A stretch of 64,000 bases of DNA from Euzebyella marina (lineage in GTDB: Bacteria; Bacteroidota; Bacteroidia; Flavobacteriales; Flavobacteriaceae), in the NCBI RefSeq assembly GCF_014855515.1, contig NZ_JACYFK010000004.1:248001-312000 (forward strand), read 5' to 3'. The notes under the pieces were generated by a model. It made no database searches. It saw only the letters and a program-made list of their open reading frames with translations, and had not been told where the DNA came from. The position numbers were made by a program, and so were the translations under genes. Each line of letters opens with the position of its first letter. Within the stretch, counting starts at the first letter, position 1. Below are positions 6,891 to 17,240 of the stretch, one piece after another.

Positions 6891-9746
6891 TTATTTTAAA
6901 GAAAAGTTGAGTCGGGCAAACAAGAAACGCCCTCCTATGCCAAATTGCTGCGCCCTTCTTGACCAATCGAAACGACCATCGCTTCGGTTACCGAAACTGG
7001 CCTCTGCCATATCCGGATAAATATCAAACAGATTGTTCGCCCCAATAGTCAGGGTAAGCGCGTCGGTAGCTTTATAACCAATAGAAAGGTCTGTAACCAA
7101 CTTAGTGCCGAACACCTGTTGATTTGCGACCACCGTAGTAGCTTCCGTTACTTCACCAAAATATACATTTCTCAAAAACATGATCCAACGCGACGACGTA
7201 AGGCTGTTGGACAGATTTACTTTGGTTCTTGGTACCGCTTCCTCTAAATAAACCCGACTATCCTCCGGAAAATAAGTATCAACCAACCCGGCATTTATCA
7301 AAACATCAGAAGCGTTGATATCACCTATTTGGTTGGTTCGAGAGAAAGTTCCTGCCAAATCGGATTTTAATCTCCATTGATCACCCAAAACGGTATTATG
7401 GGTAATGACAACATCTAGACCTCTTGACTCGGTATTGATGGCATTGGCAAAGAATGATGCCGCGGTAGCGTTTGCTTGCCTTAAGAGGTTATCTAATTCA
7501 GTGCCGGTTCCAGGACCTGAGAATTGACCAGTATATACAACCCTATCATTGATTTCGACATAATAACCGTCTACGGTAACCGTCAAATTAGCATCCGGTA
7601 TTTTTGCGGTAAGTCCTAGACTCACACTTTTAGAAGTTTCCTCTTTTAATTCAGGAATACCTAAAAGATTGGCAGCACGACTATCATTCGCAAACGTGCC
7701 AACTTCTTGAGGGTTACCATTTTGGTCGAAAATGGTCGATGTCGAGTTGAAATTAATTTGATGCAATGATGGAGCCCTAAAACCAGTACTGGCAGCACCT
7801 CTAACATTTAAATTATCAGATACCTTATAACGGGTAGCAAGCTTAAAGTTGATTGTTGAGCCAAAATCGCTGTAATTTTCAAAGCGCGTAGCAAAACTTG
7901 CCAAAAACTTGTCAGTGAAATCAGCCTCTAAATCGATATAACCCGCCACACTATTTCTTCCTCTCGACAATTCATTGGTAGGACTAAAACCAGGAAACAC
8001 CTGAGATCCACCTGGTCTTGCACTACCAAAGAAATCTTCAGATGGCTGCTGCGATGCCAAGGTGATTCTTTGGCCAGCAGCCGTATACTGGGCGTAAGAA
8101 GCCTCTTCACCAGCTACGATATCATAGTTTTCAACCCTATACTCCGCTCCAAAAGCAACGTTAAGACCAGACATTACATCATCAAAGAAGCGGTTAACAT
8201 CAAGGTTCGAAGTGTTTTGGGCAAAAGAGAACCCTCCAGCATCAAAAAATGTAGGGGATGCATTTTGCATTGATGCATTGAAAGTGTTGCCAATGGTGTA
8301 TAGAAATGAGTTTTTGCCGTAAGTATTGCTTAAATCGACATTCCACTCATTTACCTTTCCTCGTATACCAACGGAAAGCGATTGATCCTTTATAGTAGAA
8401 TTGATTTCTGGTAAAAAACCATTGATATAAGCGGGTGTGTACGTTCTACTTTGATTGGGTAAGCGATAGAACCCTGCTGAATTACCGGTTCTTGAGCTAA
8501 TGCCCGCAAACGAATATACCTCTGTTCCGTTTTCATCTAACGGCAGGGCGAAATTGGCGAACAGTCGACCTCCTCTTAAAGCTGATTGCCCTACCCTCAT
8601 ATTGTAATCACTTCGTTGCTGGTTTCTAGCTGCCAATTCAGACTCAGTTGCATCTTGAGAAAGAATAGGTCTCAATTCTTCTTTGGTAGTAGCGCCGTTC
8701 AAATTTATACCAGCTTGGTTGGCATATTGAATAACATCGGTTACATCATCATCCAGCAATGCTGATAAATCATATCCATCGTTATTGGCAAAGCGCTCAA
8801 CTACATTATATTGATTGAATATCCCGCCTTCCCATTCTTTCATTCTGCTATAATCTTCACGAACATCAAAATCACCTGAGAAATTTAGGTATCCGCCATT
8901 TTCGCCCAAAGCAAGGCCGTAACTGGCCGCTACATTCGTGGTCTCCCCGTCAACACCTCCGGTTTGGTCGTTGGCATTTTTTGAAAAATTGGCTCCTGTA
9001 GTTATTGTAGTGTTCAACTCATTTACCGATTTATTTAAAACAATATTGATTACCCCGGCAATGGCATCAGAACCGTACTGGGCCGCAGCACCATCACGCA
9101 ACACTTCTATTCGCTGTATGGCGGAAGCAGGAATGGCGTTTAAATCGGTACCCACACTACCTCTACCAAAAGTTCCGTTTACGTTAATAAGCGATGAAGT
9201 ATGACGCCTCTTTCCATTAATAAGCACCAAAACCTGATCAGGTCCCAATCCTCTTAAAGAAGCCGGATCAATATGGTCGGTACCATCTGAAATAGTTTGG
9301 GTATTAGAAGTGAACGATGGCGCAACGTAGTTCAATATCTGGTTTAAGTTCACCTGCGGTGCCACGTTATTAAGTTCTTTCATATCGATAACGTCAACTG
9401 GCACGGTGCTTTCGGTAGCTGTTCTATTGGGGTTACGAGAACCGACAATAACAACTTCCGATAAAGACACTCCCGAAGTCAGTGTTATGCTCATATTGGG
9501 TTGGGCAGAGACCTCTTTAGTTTCAAATCCGATATACGAGACGACCAAGGTATCGCCCACCTCGGCATCTAGCGAAAAAATTCCGTCGAAGTCGGTAGTT
9601 GATCCCGTTGTTGTACCTTTGACCACTACCGAAGCCCCCGGTAACGGTGCTCCGTCGTCATCTACGACGGTTCCTGTAATTTGCGCATTCACCAATCCGA
9701 ATGTTACAAAGCACAGTAAAAACAATGTGAATTTTAGCTGTTTCAT
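6891..9746 (-). CDS. TonB-dependent outer-membrane receptor
   Basis: A 951-residue receptor. Residues 1-22 are a signal peptide ending in NAQ; about 23-105 form a carboxypeptidase-regulatory-like domain ([18 protein letters not shown]); about 120-235 form the plug ([58 protein letters not shown]); the remainder is the 22-strand barrel. It imports a large or scarce ligand with TonB-ExbBD energy. No SusD-like gene, hydrolase or anti-sigma factor is adjacent, so it is not a SusC of a polysaccharide locus and the ligand is unknown. A terminator follows. Confidence 0.93.
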   Translation of the reverse strand: MKQLKFTLFLLCFVTFGLVNAQITGTVVDDDGAPLPGASVVVKGTTTGSTTDFDGIFSLDAEVGDTLVVSYIGFETKEVSAQPNMSITLTSGVSLSEVVIVGSRNPNRTATESTVPVDVIDMKELNNVAPQVNLNQILNYVAPSFTSNTQTISDGTDHIDPASLRGLGPDQVLVLINGKRRHTSSLINVNGTFGRGSVGTDLNAIPASAIQRIEVLRDGAAAQYGSDAIAGVINIVLNKSVNELNTTITTGANFSKNANDQTGGVDGETTNVAASYGLALGENGGYLNFSGDFDVREDYSRMKEWEGGIFNQYNVVERFANNDGYDLSALLDDDVTDVIQYANQAGINLNGATTKEELRPILSQDATESELAARNQQRSDYNMRVGQSALRGGRLFANFALPLDENGTEVYSFAGISSRTGNSAGFYRLPNQSRTYTPAYINGFLPEINSTIKDQSLSVGIRGKVNEWNVDLSNTYGKNSFLYTIGNTFNASMQNASPTFFDAGGFSFAQNTSNLDVNRFFDDVMSGLNVAFGAEYRVENYDIVAGEEASYAQYTAAGQRITLASQQPSEDFFGSARPGGSQVFPGFSPTNELSRGRNSVAGYIDLEADFTDKFLASFATRFENYSDFGSTINFKLATRYKVSDNLNVRGAASTGFRAPSLHQINFNSTSTIFDQNGNPQEVGTFANDSRAANLLGIPELKEETSKSVSLGLTAKIPDANLTVTVDGYYVEINDRVVYTGQFSGPGTGTELDNLLRQANATAASFFANAINTESRGLDVVITHNTVLGDQWRLKSDLAGTFSRTNQIGDINASDVLINAGLVDTYFPEDSRVYLEEAVPRTKVNLSNSLTSSRWIMFLRNVYFGEVTEATTVVANQQVFGTKLVTDLSIGYKATDALTLTIGANNLFDIYPDMAEASFGNRSDGRFDWSRRAQQFGIGGRFLFARLNFSLK

Positions 9747-9886
9747 ATAGATGTGTTTAAGTTATGTTAACGGCAAGTTAATTAAAAAGATGTGATTTTA
9801 GTCAGATTTTATACCTTTCAGTATAAGAAATATGACACATTCGCAAGACTATCTACTATTTTTCAGTTTTATTTAAACTATCGTAC

Positions 9887-11119
9887 ATGCAACAAATTAT
9901 TGATCGTTTTTTGGGTTACGTGCAAATAGATACACAGAGCGACCCGGAATCTAAAACAACTCCAAGCACCGAAAAACAATGGTATCTCGCCGATTTATTG
10001 GTAGAAGAACTTGAGAATATTGGTATGGAGGATGTGACCATAGACGACAATGCCTATATCATGGCTACTTTGCCCAGTAATATCAATGAAGAAGTGCCTA
10101 CCATCGGCTTCATTTCGCATTTCGATACTTCTCCTGACTTTTCAGGAACTGACGTTAATCCGCAAATAATCGAGAATTATGATGGAAAAGACATTGTTCT
10201 AAATGCTATCGATCAAATCGTTCTCTCTCCCGATTATTTTGAAGACCTAAAACAATATAAGGGACAGACCCTTATTACAACAGACGGCTCTACATTGCTT
10301 GGAGCGGATGATAAAGCGGGAATTACCGAGATTGTTACCGCGATGGAATATCTTATCAACCACCCTGAAATCAAACACGGTAAAATTAGAATAGGCTTCA
10401 CGCCCGATGAAGAAATCGGCAGGGGTGCCCATCTGTTTGATGTCGATAAATTTGGTGCGGACTGGGCCTACACCATGGATGGTAGTCAAATTGGGGAACT
10501 CGAATACGAGAATTTTAATGCCGCTAAGGCTAAAGTTACGATTAAAGGTAAAAGTGTGCACCCAGGGTACGCCAAAAATAAAATGGTGAATGCCATCAGT
10601 ATTGCCAATGAATTTTTAGGTATCCTTCCTCCTGAAGAAACCCCACAAAACACCGAAGGTAGAGAAGGTTTTTTTCATGTACACCATATCAAGGGCGAAA
10701 TCGAGTTGGCCACCTTTGAATTGATCATAAGGGACCATGACCAGACACTTTTTGAAAAAAGAAAGCAACTTTTAAGAGATATCGCTCTTCAATTGAACTC
10801 GATGTACGGCAATTGCATTGATCTCGAAATCAACGACCAATACTTTAATATGAGGGAAAAAGTAGAGCCTGTTTTTCATATTGTAGAGATAGCTCAATTG
10901 GCTATGGAAGCCGTAGGTGTAACCCCTATAATAAAACCTATTAGGGGAGGTACTGATGGCTCTCAATTGAGTTACAAGGGGTTACCTTGCCCCAATATTT
11001 TTGCTGGCGGGCATAACTTTCATGGTAAATATGAATATATACCTGTAGAGAGTATGAAAAAGGCGGTTGATGTAATCGTAAAAATTTGCGAACTTGTAGC
11101 TACTCACGGTAGAAACTAA
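9887..11119 (+). CDS. pepT: peptidase T (aminotripeptidase)
   Basis: A 410-residue cytosolic M20B zinc peptidase that removes N-terminal residues from tripeptides. Visible motifs are the metal-binding [11 protein letters not shown], the [13 protein letters not shown] block with bridging Asp, the general-base [11 protein letters not shown] pair of glutamates, YTMDGS, and the C-terminal [19 protein letters not shown] and [10 protein letters not shown] blocks with the last metal histidine. The length is typical of PepT. It is followed after 16 bases by the DUF1801 gene, probably in one transcript that ends at 11738-11769. Confidence 0.95.
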   Translation: MQQIIDRFLGYVQIDTQSDPESKTTPSTEKQWYLADLLVEELENIGMEDVTIDDNAYIMATLPSNINEEVPTIGFISHFDTSPDFSGTDVNPQIIENYDGKDIVLNAIDQIVLSPDYFEDLKQYKGQTLITTDGSTLLGADDKAGITEIVTAMEYLINHPEIKHGKIRIGFTPDEEIGRGAHLFDVDKFGADWAYTMDGSQIGELEYENFNAAKAKVTIKGKSVHPGYAKNKMVNAISIANEFLGILPPEETPQNTEGREGFFHVHHIKGEIELATFELIIRDHDQTLFEKRKQLLRDIALQLNSMYGNCIDLEINDQYFNMREKVEPVFHIVEIAQLAMEAVGVTPIIKPIRGGTDGSQLSYKGLPCPNIFAGGHNFHGKYEYIPVESMKKAVDVIVKICELVATHGRN

Positions 11120-11135
11120 ATTTATTTCAATCGCA

Positions 11136-11735
11136 ATGGAAAAAGCTGAAAAGATTGAACGGTTTTATGAAGAAGAACACCCTTTTAAATCGGCCGTAGC
11201 CCTTCTTCGAGAACTTGCACTTAAATCAGAGCTTGAAGAAACCTTTAAATGGAGTTTTCCCACCTATACCCTAAATGGTAAGAATGTCATGGCCGTAGGT
11301 AAGTTCAAGAACCATTTTGGGGTTTGGTTCTTCAACGGAGTATTTTTGAGCGACCCTTTGAACGTTCTGGAGAATACCCAAGAAGGAAAAACGCAAGCAA
11401 TGCGCCATTGGAAATTTTATTCAGAAAGTGATATTGATTCGAATGCTGTGGCCGGTTACATTAATGAGGCCATCAAAAACCAAAGAGACGGCAAGGTTTT
11501 AAAACCTGCTAAGAAGACAAAAACGGAGACTTTACAAATTCCTGATTTGTTACAAAAAAGTTTGGATGACCACCCAGAGCTGAATACGGAATTCAATAGT
11601 ATGTCGCCTTACAAACGAAAAGAGTACATCGAATATATAGAAACTGCCAAAAGGGAAAGCACAAAGTTATCGCGCCTAGAAAAAATCGTACCCATGATTT
11701 TGGAAGGAAAAGGTCTTAACGACGCCTACCGATAA
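11136..11735 (+). CDS. DUF1801 / YdeI-like protein
   Basis: A 199-residue soluble protein. The first 120 residues form a DUF1801 domain (YdhG-like fold; FKWSFPTYTLNGKNVMAVGKFK and FGVWFFNG segments). The C-terminal part from about residue 135 (IPDLLQKSLDDHPELNTEFN, PYKRKEYIEYIETAKRES) is the bacteriocin-protection YdeI/OmpD-associated tail, with R-E-TKLSRLEKIVPMILEG at the end. The biochemical role of the family is unknown; a YdeI-type role in peptide or stress resistance is known only by association. It is in an apparent operon with pepT. Confidence 0.82.
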   Translation: MEKAEKIERFYEEEHPFKSAVALLRELALKSELEETFKWSFPTYTLNGKNVMAVGKFKNHFGVWFFNGVFLSDPLNVLENTQEGKTQAMRHWKFYSESDIDSNAVAGYINEAIKNQRDGKVLKPAKKTKTETLQIPDLLQKSLDDHPELNTEFNSMSPYKRKEYIEYIETAKRESTKLSRLEKIVPMILEGKGLNDAYR

Positions 11736-11737
11736 AA

Positions 11738-11769
11738 AAACCGGGGACATAAGAATATGTCACCGGTTT
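11738..11769. terminator. bidirectional terminator between convergent genes
   Basis: Hairpin with arms AAACCGG/CCGGTTT and GACATA/TATGTC, one internal mismatch, flanked by A and T runs. It serves the pepT transcript and the oxidoreductase gene that ends at 11793. Confidence 0.75.
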
Positions 11770-11792
11770 CTAATTTTTGATTCTAATTTATA

Positions 11793-13145
11793 TTACACCA
11801 TAGGCAGTTTCCATCCGTTTTTGTAATTGGCCATTAGATATTGATTCGCTTCGGTCTGCTTAAACTCAGCTTTTGACTCATCCCAATAAATTCTATTTCC
11901 TGTTTTAAAGGCCACATTGCCCATATGCGACACCAAAGCGGCATCATAGCCTACTTTGATAGGTGCGTTCAGTTTTGATGCATCTCTGCTTTTAACAGCT
12001 TCGATGAAATTGGCGGTATGAAGGTCAAGACCACTGGCATTTCCTTTATCCTTTGAAATGGCTTCCATTTTTGGTATTCCGTCTTTACCCCAACCTTGAA
12101 ACTCTTCTTCCGGAATAACCTCCCAACCGTTACGGTCTACAACCAAGGTTCCCATATTACCAATAAAAGCAATACCATGATTTCTCCCATAGTTTCCACC
12201 ATCTATACCTGTGGCGTGTTCCCATAGAAGTGAAAAGCCATCATATTCGAAAACCGTCTGCAGAGTATCGGGTGTTTCAGAGGCATCATCGGGGTAAGCA
12301 AACTTACCTCCCAAAGCCATTACCGACTTGGGCGTACCAGCTTTCATACCATAGAGGGCATAATCAATCAAATGCACCCCCCAATCGGTCATGAGGCCAC
12401 CCGCATAGTCCCAAAACCAACGAAAATTGAAATGAAAACGATTGGCGTTAAAAGCTCTTTCCGGTGCCGGACCCAACCACATCTTATAATCTACACCAGC
12501 AGGAGCTGTACTATCGGGTACCACAGGCACTGGTTTCATCCAACCTTGATAAGCCCAGGCCTTGGCCAAACGAATCTCTCCCAACTTGCCCGAATGAACA
12601 AAATCGATAGCGTCGACGAAATGGGGCTGGCTTCTTTGCCATTGCCCGATCTGAACCATTCGATCACTGGCCCCAACATAATCAAGCATTATATTCGCTT
12701 CTTGAACAGAATTGGCAATCGGTTTCTCGCAATAAACGTCTTTACCTGCCTGCAAAGAATCTGTCAACTGAAGGCAATGCCAGTGATCGGGAGTACCAAT
12801 GATTACTACATCAATATCTTTATTCTCTAATAGTTTACGATAATCTTTATACCAAATAGGCTTTTTAATACCTGCTTTTTCAAGGTCAGCTGTTCTTTTT
12901 TTCAATACATTTTCGTCAACATCGCAAAGGCCAATAACATCAATTTCATTGAGTTTAAGCATTGAACTCAGGTCACTAAAGCCCATTCCGTTGCAGCCTA
13001 TTAAACCAACATTGATTCGATCATTAGCTCCCACCCTTTTTCTCATAGATGCCAATAGCTCCATTGGGAACATAAAAGCAGCCCCTGAGCCGGCCAAAGC
13101 CAGTGATCCTGTTTTCAAAAATTTTCTTCGATTACCGTACATCAT
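11793..13145 (-). CDS. Gfo/Idh/MocA family oxidoreductase, Tat-exported
   Basis: About 450 residues with the chosen ATG at 13145. The N-terminus carries a twin-arginine signal (NRRKFLKTGSLALAGSGAAF), so it should be folded in the cytoplasm and exported by Tat. The nucleotide-binding domain follows (NVGLIGCNGMG, VIGLCDVDE, DVVIIGTPDHWHCLQ), then the EKPIA motif with the catalytic lysine and the substrate domain. Such enzymes are often involved in sugar or inositol modification; the substrate here is unknown and no carbohydrate genes are near. A longer frame reaches a TTG at 13169, but the ATG pair at 13145/13142 before the RR motif is the better start. Confidence 0.88.
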   Translation of the reverse strand: MMYGNRRKFLKTGSLALAGSGAAFMFPMELLASMRKRVGANDRINVGLIGCNGMGFSDLSSMLKLNEIDVIGLCDVDENVLKKRTADLEKAGIKKPIWYKDYRKLLENKDIDVVIIGTPDHWHCLQLTDSLQAGKDVYCEKPIANSVQEANIMLDYVGASDRMVQIGQWQRSQPHFVDAIDFVHSGKLGEIRLAKAWAYQGWMKPVPVVPDSTAPAGVDYKMWLGPAPERAFNANRFHFNFRWFWDYAGGLMTDWGVHLIDYALYGMKAGTPKSVMALGGKFAYPDDASETPDTLQTVFEYDGFSLLWEHATGIDGGNYGRNHGIAFIGNMGTLVVDRNGWEVIPEEEFQGWGKDGIPKMEAISKDKGNASGLDLHTANFIEAVKSRDASKLNAPIKVGYDAALVSHMGNVAFKTGNRIYWDESKAEFKQTEANQYLMANYKNGWKLPMV

Positions 13146-13201
13146 TTTGTATTTAAGTTGAATGTTCAAGATAAGGATTTATGAAGTAAATAGAGCGCAA
13201 A

Positions 13202-13235
13202 AAAAAGGCGTCACTAAAAATAGTGACGCCTTTTT
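13202..13235 (-). terminator. terminator of the DUF1573-yajC transcript
   Basis: Near-perfect 15-base arms (13202-13216 and 13221-13235, core GGCGTCACTA) around a 4-base loop, with A and T runs at the ends. It lies 17 bases past the yajC stop. Confidence 0.85.
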
Positions 13236-13251
13236 ATATCGGTAGAAATTT

Positions 13252-13539
13252 TTATTTCTTTTCGGGTGCGTTGAGCTTCTTACTCATTTCCATAGAAATG
13301 GCCGAACGATCAAATTTCAGTTTTCCTGCCATTGTTTCAAGAATGCATGAAAAATCTTTATCGTTCAACTCCATAATCTTTCCGTGCAGCCCACTTTTGG
13401 TTACTACCCTATCACCTCGCTTTAATTCAGCGGTAAATTTCTTCTCATCTTTTTGACGTTTGATCTGTGGACGGATCATAAAAAAATATGCCACCACAAA
13501 AATCAAGATCATCGGAAGAAATTGGCCTAAATCGCCCAT
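13252..13539 (-). CDS. yajC: preprotein translocase subunit YajC
   Basis: A 95-residue protein with one N-terminal membrane helix (LPMILIFVVAYFFMIRPQ) followed by the diagnostic RPQIKRQKDEKKF and RGDRVVTKSGLHGKI segments. YajC associates with SecDF and the SecYEG translocon in the inner membrane. The gene is 20 bases downstream of the DUF1573 gene in the same direction. nusB-DUF1573-yajC is a common gene order in flavobacteria; coaE, which often follows, is missing here because a terminator closes the unit. Confidence 0.95.
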   Translation of the reverse strand: MGDLGQFLPMILIFVVAYFFMIRPQIKRQKDEKKFTAELKRGDRVVTKSGLHGKIMELNDKDFSCILETMAGKLKFDRSAISMEMSKKLNAPEKK

Positions 13540-13559
13540 AGTCTTTATTTTATCTTAAT

Positions 13560-14033
13560 TTATTTCGATGTTGGCCCGACAGGCGCGGCATCTTTAGGAT
13601 TAACAAATGCCTTAATACGTAACAATTCAGAACCTTTTTCAGTATTGGCATTAACCGTAATGGTTTTTGTAACCTGATTCTGGCCAGACCCGTTGAATTT
13701 TACCAAAAGCTCTCCTGTATCACCTGGAGCGATTGGTTCTTTTGGTGGATCCGGTACGGTACAACCACAAGAACTGGTAGCACTTGTGATGATTAAAGGC
13801 GCATTACCTGTGTTAGTAAACTTAAAGATGGTTTCTTGGGGCGTACCCTGCTCGATGGTACCGAAATCATGTTCTTCTTTCTCAAAAGACATGACAGGAA
13901 CCTGCTTACCGGCCTCATCACGTTGGGCCGCTTCGGCAACATTGTCCGAATTTACCTTACTCGATGCATTTTCCTTACATGATACAAACGCCAATATGGA
14001 AAACACACTTAAAGTCAAAAGTGCTTTTTTCAT
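13560..14033 (-). CDS. DUF1573 lipoprotein
   Basis: A 157-residue probable lipoprotein: the signal MKKALLTLSVFSILAFVSC places a lipidated cysteine at residue 19. After a linker, residues 50-145 form a DUF1573 immunoglobulin-like domain (FEKEEHDFGTIEQGTP, FKFTNTGNAPLIITSATSSCGCTVPD, EPIAPGDTGELLVKFN). The conserved SSCGCT cysteines are a family hallmark. The function is unknown. It has a TAnnTTTG promoter of its own at 14056-14063, so it can be expressed apart from nusB. Confidence 0.88.
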   Translation of the reverse strand: MKKALLTLSVFSILAFVSCKENASSKVNSDNVAEAAQRDEAGKQVPVMSFEKEEHDFGTIEQGTPQETIFKFTNTGNAPLIITSATSSCGCTVPDPPKEPIAPGDTGELLVKFNGSGQNQVTKTITVNANTEKGSELLRIKAFVNPKDAAPVGPTSK

Positions 14034-14055
14034 GGTTATAATTTTATTTTAACAG

Positions 14056-14063
14056 CAAAATTA
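14056..14063 (-). promoter_or_regulatory. TAnnTTTG promoter for DUF1573-yajC
   Basis: TAATTTTG on the minus strand lies 22 bases upstream of the ATG at 14033, in the 136-base gap after nusB. Confidence 0.5.
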
Positions 14064-14169
14064 ATGAATTAATTATATAAGATAGAGGGCAGAACCGTTA
14101 AGAAATCCAATGAATGACAGAAAAAGGGTTTAAAACACTTCAAATTCGCCATTTCATAAACAGCATAAT

Positions 14170-15117
14170 TTACATTAAACCACGTCCTATTTTATTGAGC
14201 TTGCCTGTTGACTTGTACTCTTTTACCAACTTATCCAAAATTCCATTGATAAAAATACTACTCTTCGGAGTAGAGTATTCTTTGGCAATCTCGAGGGCTT
14301 CATTAATGGTCACTTTTTCAGGAATAGATGGAAAACTCAATAGTTCGCAAATAGCCATTTTTAGTAGAATGCCATCAATATCAGCTATACGGTCTTTATC
14401 CCAATTAGGGGTCTTACCTTCAATTTCCTTGGTCCATTGAGCATCATGAAGCAAAGTCTTGGTCAACAGTTTCTTTGCAAACTGCATATCGTCATCATCC
14501 TTTAAAAGCTTAGGCAAAAAGAAACTCTGCGGATGCGTCTCTTTGACCTTTTTCAAAAGCTTTAAAATGAATGTATTTACAATCGGAAAATCATCGACCC
14601 AGGTGAGTTTGTCATCCTCAAAATAATCATAAATCTTTTCGTTGGGCGCAACAATGTCTTTGAACAAGGTCGTAACGAACTCTTTGTCTTCGGCATAACT
14701 GCTTTCGGTCGATTTCATGTATTCAACGTAGGCATCGCTCTCAACCATATCTTTATAGAGTATGCGTACATACTCATCGTTCAGATACCAATTATTAAGC
14801 TTTCGCTTCTTAAGCTCTGATTTCAGCGCTTCATTCTTAACAATCTGCAATAAAAGCCTATTGTTGATCAACTTCTCTTGATCAGGATATTTATCATCGG
14901 AAGTTGCCAAGTATTTCTTTGAAGAGAGTTGGAGTTGTTCTGAGGCACGCTGGTGCAATTCTATCATCAAACTTAAAATCAACAGATAAAGAGTATACAT
15001 GCTATCGATACTATATCGAAGAAACTTTTCCTGTTTTTCCAAAGAGTCATCTTTTGACTGTGTCAGGGCATAAATGCATTGCATTACCTTTACCCTGATG
15101 TGCCTACGTGTTAGCAT
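14170..15117 (-). CDS. nusB: transcription antitermination factor NusB, long form
   Basis: A 315-residue protein, about twice the length of E. coli NusB. Residues 1-30 (LTRRHIRVKVMQCIYALTQ) and the C-terminal part from about 215 (LLHDAQWTKEIEGKTPNWDKDRIADIDGILLKM split by the fold, then PEKVTINEALEIAKEYSTPKSSIFINGILDKL) carry the NusB RNA-binding fold. The middle is a helical insertion typical of the Bacteroidetes. NusB binds BoxA RNA with NusE and supports rRNA transcription. A TAnnTTTG promoter is at 15164-15171. Confidence 0.92.
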   Translation of the reverse strand: MLTRRHIRVKVMQCIYALTQSKDDSLEKQEKFLRYSIDSMYTLYLLILSLMIELHQRASEQLQLSSKKYLATSDDKYPDQEKLINNRLLLQIVKNEALKSELKKRKLNNWYLNDEYVRILYKDMVESDAYVEYMKSTESSYAEDKEFVTTLFKDIVAPNEKIYDYFEDDKLTWVDDFPIVNTFILKLLKKVKETHPQSFFLPKLLKDDDDMQFAKKLLTKTLLHDAQWTKEIEGKTPNWDKDRIADIDGILLKMAICELLSFPSIPEKVTINEALEIAKEYSTPKSSIFINGILDKLVKEYKSTGKLNKIGRGLM

Positions 15118-15163
15118 GTTAAAGAACTTTTTGTTGTAGTGTTGGTTTTGGCTTTCACGGGCA

Positions 15164-15171
15164 CAAAAATA
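15164..15171 (-). promoter_or_regulatory. TAnnTTTG promoter for nusB
   Basis: TATTTTTG on the minus strand, 46 bases upstream of the nusB ATG. Confidence 0.5.
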
Positions 15172-15366
15172 GCAATAAAACCAGTGGTAACATTTAAAAA
15201 TTCGATTAAAAAATTGAAAAGTACGGCAGGTATTTTTTATGGATGAAATTCAATTGATTAGGCCACCACTTTTCGACCTATAATGGCCGACGCCGTAAAA
15301 CCGCGATTTCAAAAATTTCTGCTCTACCTTATAACTTTTATAACATTCGCTTTTCTCTTAAAGCCC

Positions 15367-15374
15367 TATCTTTG
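15367..15374 (+). promoter_or_regulatory. TAnnTTTG promoter for the ABC exporter
   Basis: TATCTTTG lies 41 bases before the ATG at 15416. The remaining 298-base gap between nusB and this gene shows no other clear feature. Confidence 0.5.
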
Positions 15375-15415
15375 GCCAATTGCTAAAACCCCTTAGCTGA
15401 CTAGCCACCTTATCA

Positions 15416-17170
15416 ATGAAGGAATTAAAGCACCTCAACAAGTATTTCAAAAAATACTGGAAAAAGCTTCTTATCGGACTTTTCATAACCATTGTAGCAC
15501 GTATACTTCAATTGGTCATGCCTTCTTACGTAAAAGAATCGATAAAGGTCATTGAAGATTTTATTGCTTCCACCGTTACCGAATCTGAAGCCAAAACGCT
15601 ACTGCTTGAATACATACTTATAATTGTAGGTGCGGCGTTACTTTCCGGGGTTTTCACTTTTTTAATGCGCCAAACCATTATTAACGTTTCGAGATATATC
15701 GAATACGACTTAAAAAATGAGGTTTTCGATCACTATCAATTGCTCAGTCTAAATTTCTACAAGAAAAATAGGACCGGTGATTTGATGAACCGTATCAGTG
15801 AAGATGTCTCACAAGTAAGAATGTATGCCGGGCCGGCTCTCATGTATGGTATAAATACCGCTACCCTCTTCATCTGCATTGTACCCATTATGTTCATAAC
15901 AGCACCTACCTTGGCTGCTTACACATTGATTCCCCTGCCTATACTATCGGTGCTTATCTACAAAATAAGTAAAGTAATTCACGAGCGCAGTACCGTAGTT
16001 CAAGAATACCTCTCTACCCTCTCGACCTTTACCCAAGAGGTTTTTTCAGGAGTTTCGGTGATTAAGGCGTATGCTCTTGAGCCTCAGATTAACAACGACC
16101 TCGCCCTATTGGCGGTCGAAGGAAAAGATAAGAGCATGTCGTTAGCACGTGTTAATGCATGGTTCTTTCCGTTAATGGTTTTACTGATTGGGGTCAGTAA
16201 TATTTTTGTAATTTATATCGGTGGGAAACAATTTTTAGATGGAGAAATCGAATCGGTCGGTGTCATCGCAGAGTTTATCATTTATGTGAACATGCTAACT
16301 TGGCCGGTTGCCATCATCGGATGGCTCACCTCGATAATCCAGCGAGCCGAGGCTTCGCAAAAACGCATCAATGAATTTTTGACCGAAAGCCCTGATATTC
16401 AAAATACGGTAACCGCTGAAACACCCATAACCGGTAAAATTGAGTTCAAAAATGTAAGCTTCACTTATGAAGACACTGAAATTACGGCCTTGAAGAACAT
16501 TTCGTTTGCCATAAATACTGGGGAGACTGTTGCAATTTTAGGCAAGACAGGGTCCGGTAAGTCTACCATCTTAGATTTGGTCGCCCGTCTATATGACGTA
16601 AGCTCGGGTGAAATTTATATTGATAATACCCCTATCACCCATTTAAATCTCGAATGTCTTAGAAATGCTGTTGGGGCCGTTCCGCAAGATGCCTTTTTAT
16701 TTTCCGATTCCATCAAGAACAATATCAAGTTCGGTAAAGAAACCGCTTCTGATGAAGAGGTTGTTCAAGCTGCCAAAGATGCGGTTGTACACACCAACAT
16801 TCAAGGTTTTGCAAAGGGGTACGATACTGTGTTAGGGGAGCGTGGTATTACACTAAGTGGAGGTCAAAAACAAAGGGTCTCCATAGCCAGGGCGCTTTTG
16901 AAGGATCCTGTTATTTATTTATTTGATGATTGTCTTTCAGCTGTTGATACCGAAACAGAAGAAGAAATTCTCAACAACCTTAAAAAAGCCTCTAAACATA
17001 AAACCACTTTAATCGTAAGTCATAGGGTGTCATCGGCAAAGAACGCCGACCGAATTCTCGTACTCGAAGATGGTAGGCTTTTGCAAGAAGGTACGCACGA
17101 AGAATTGAACACTCAAGAAGGGTATTACAAAGAACTCTACGCCACCCAGCTATCCGAGAAAGAAAATTAG
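15416..17170 (+). CDS. ABC exporter half-transporter with Asp in place of catalytic Glu
   Basis: A 584-residue type IV (MdlA/BmrC-like) half-exporter: six membrane helices in residues 1-320, then an ATPase domain with Walker A LGKTGSGKS (about 388), Q-loop PQDAFLF, signature LSGGQKQR, Walker B VIYLFDD and H-loop VSHRVSS. The residue after the Walker B Asp is Asp (FDDCLSAVD), where an active exporter has Glu. This is the mark of the degenerate-site subunit of heterodimeric exporters such as BmrC or TM287. No partner gene is next to it, so the partner would be encoded elsewhere, or it works as an impaired homodimer. The substrate is unknown. Confidence 0.9.
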   Translation: MKELKHLNKYFKKYWKKLLIGLFITIVARILQLVMPSYVKESIKVIEDFIASTVTESEAKTLLLEYILIIVGAALLSGVFTFLMRQTIINVSRYIEYDLKNEVFDHYQLLSLNFYKKNRTGDLMNRISEDVSQVRMYAGPALMYGINTATLFICIVPIMFITAPTLAAYTLIPLPILSVLIYKISKVIHERSTVVQEYLSTLSTFTQEVFSGVSVIKAYALEPQINNDLALLAVEGKDKSMSLARVNAWFFPLMVLLIGVSNIFVIYIGGKQFLDGEIESVGVIAEFIIYVNMLTWPVAIIGWLTSIIQRAEASQKRINEFLTESPDIQNTVTAETPITGKIEFKNVSFTYEDTEITALKNISFAINTGETVAILGKTGSGKSTILDLVARLYDVSSGEIYIDNTPITHLNLECLRNAVGAVPQDAFLFSDSIKNNIKFGKETASDEEVVQAAKDAVVHTNIQGFAKGYDTVLGERGITLSGGQKQRVSIARALLKDPVIYLFDDCLSAVDTETEEEILNNLKKASKHKTTLIVSHRVSSAKNADRILVLEDGRLLQEGTHEELNTQEGYYKELYATQLSEKEN

Positions 17171-17240
17171 AAAATTTTGGCGTATTGACATTTTTTTCAC
17201 ATTTTTGATAGATTAACTATTAACTAGACATGATTTCGAG

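Noticed and set aside
6891-9746. TonB receptor as SusC of a polysaccharide utilisation locus
   Set aside because: No SusD-like protein, glycoside hydrolase, lyase or dedicated regulator is adjacent; neighbours are pyrD-side and pepT genes.
8070-9750. Plus-strand ORFs inside the TonB receptor gene
   Set aside because: They are frame shadows of the receptor: no promoter, no domain and composition imposed by the opposite strand.
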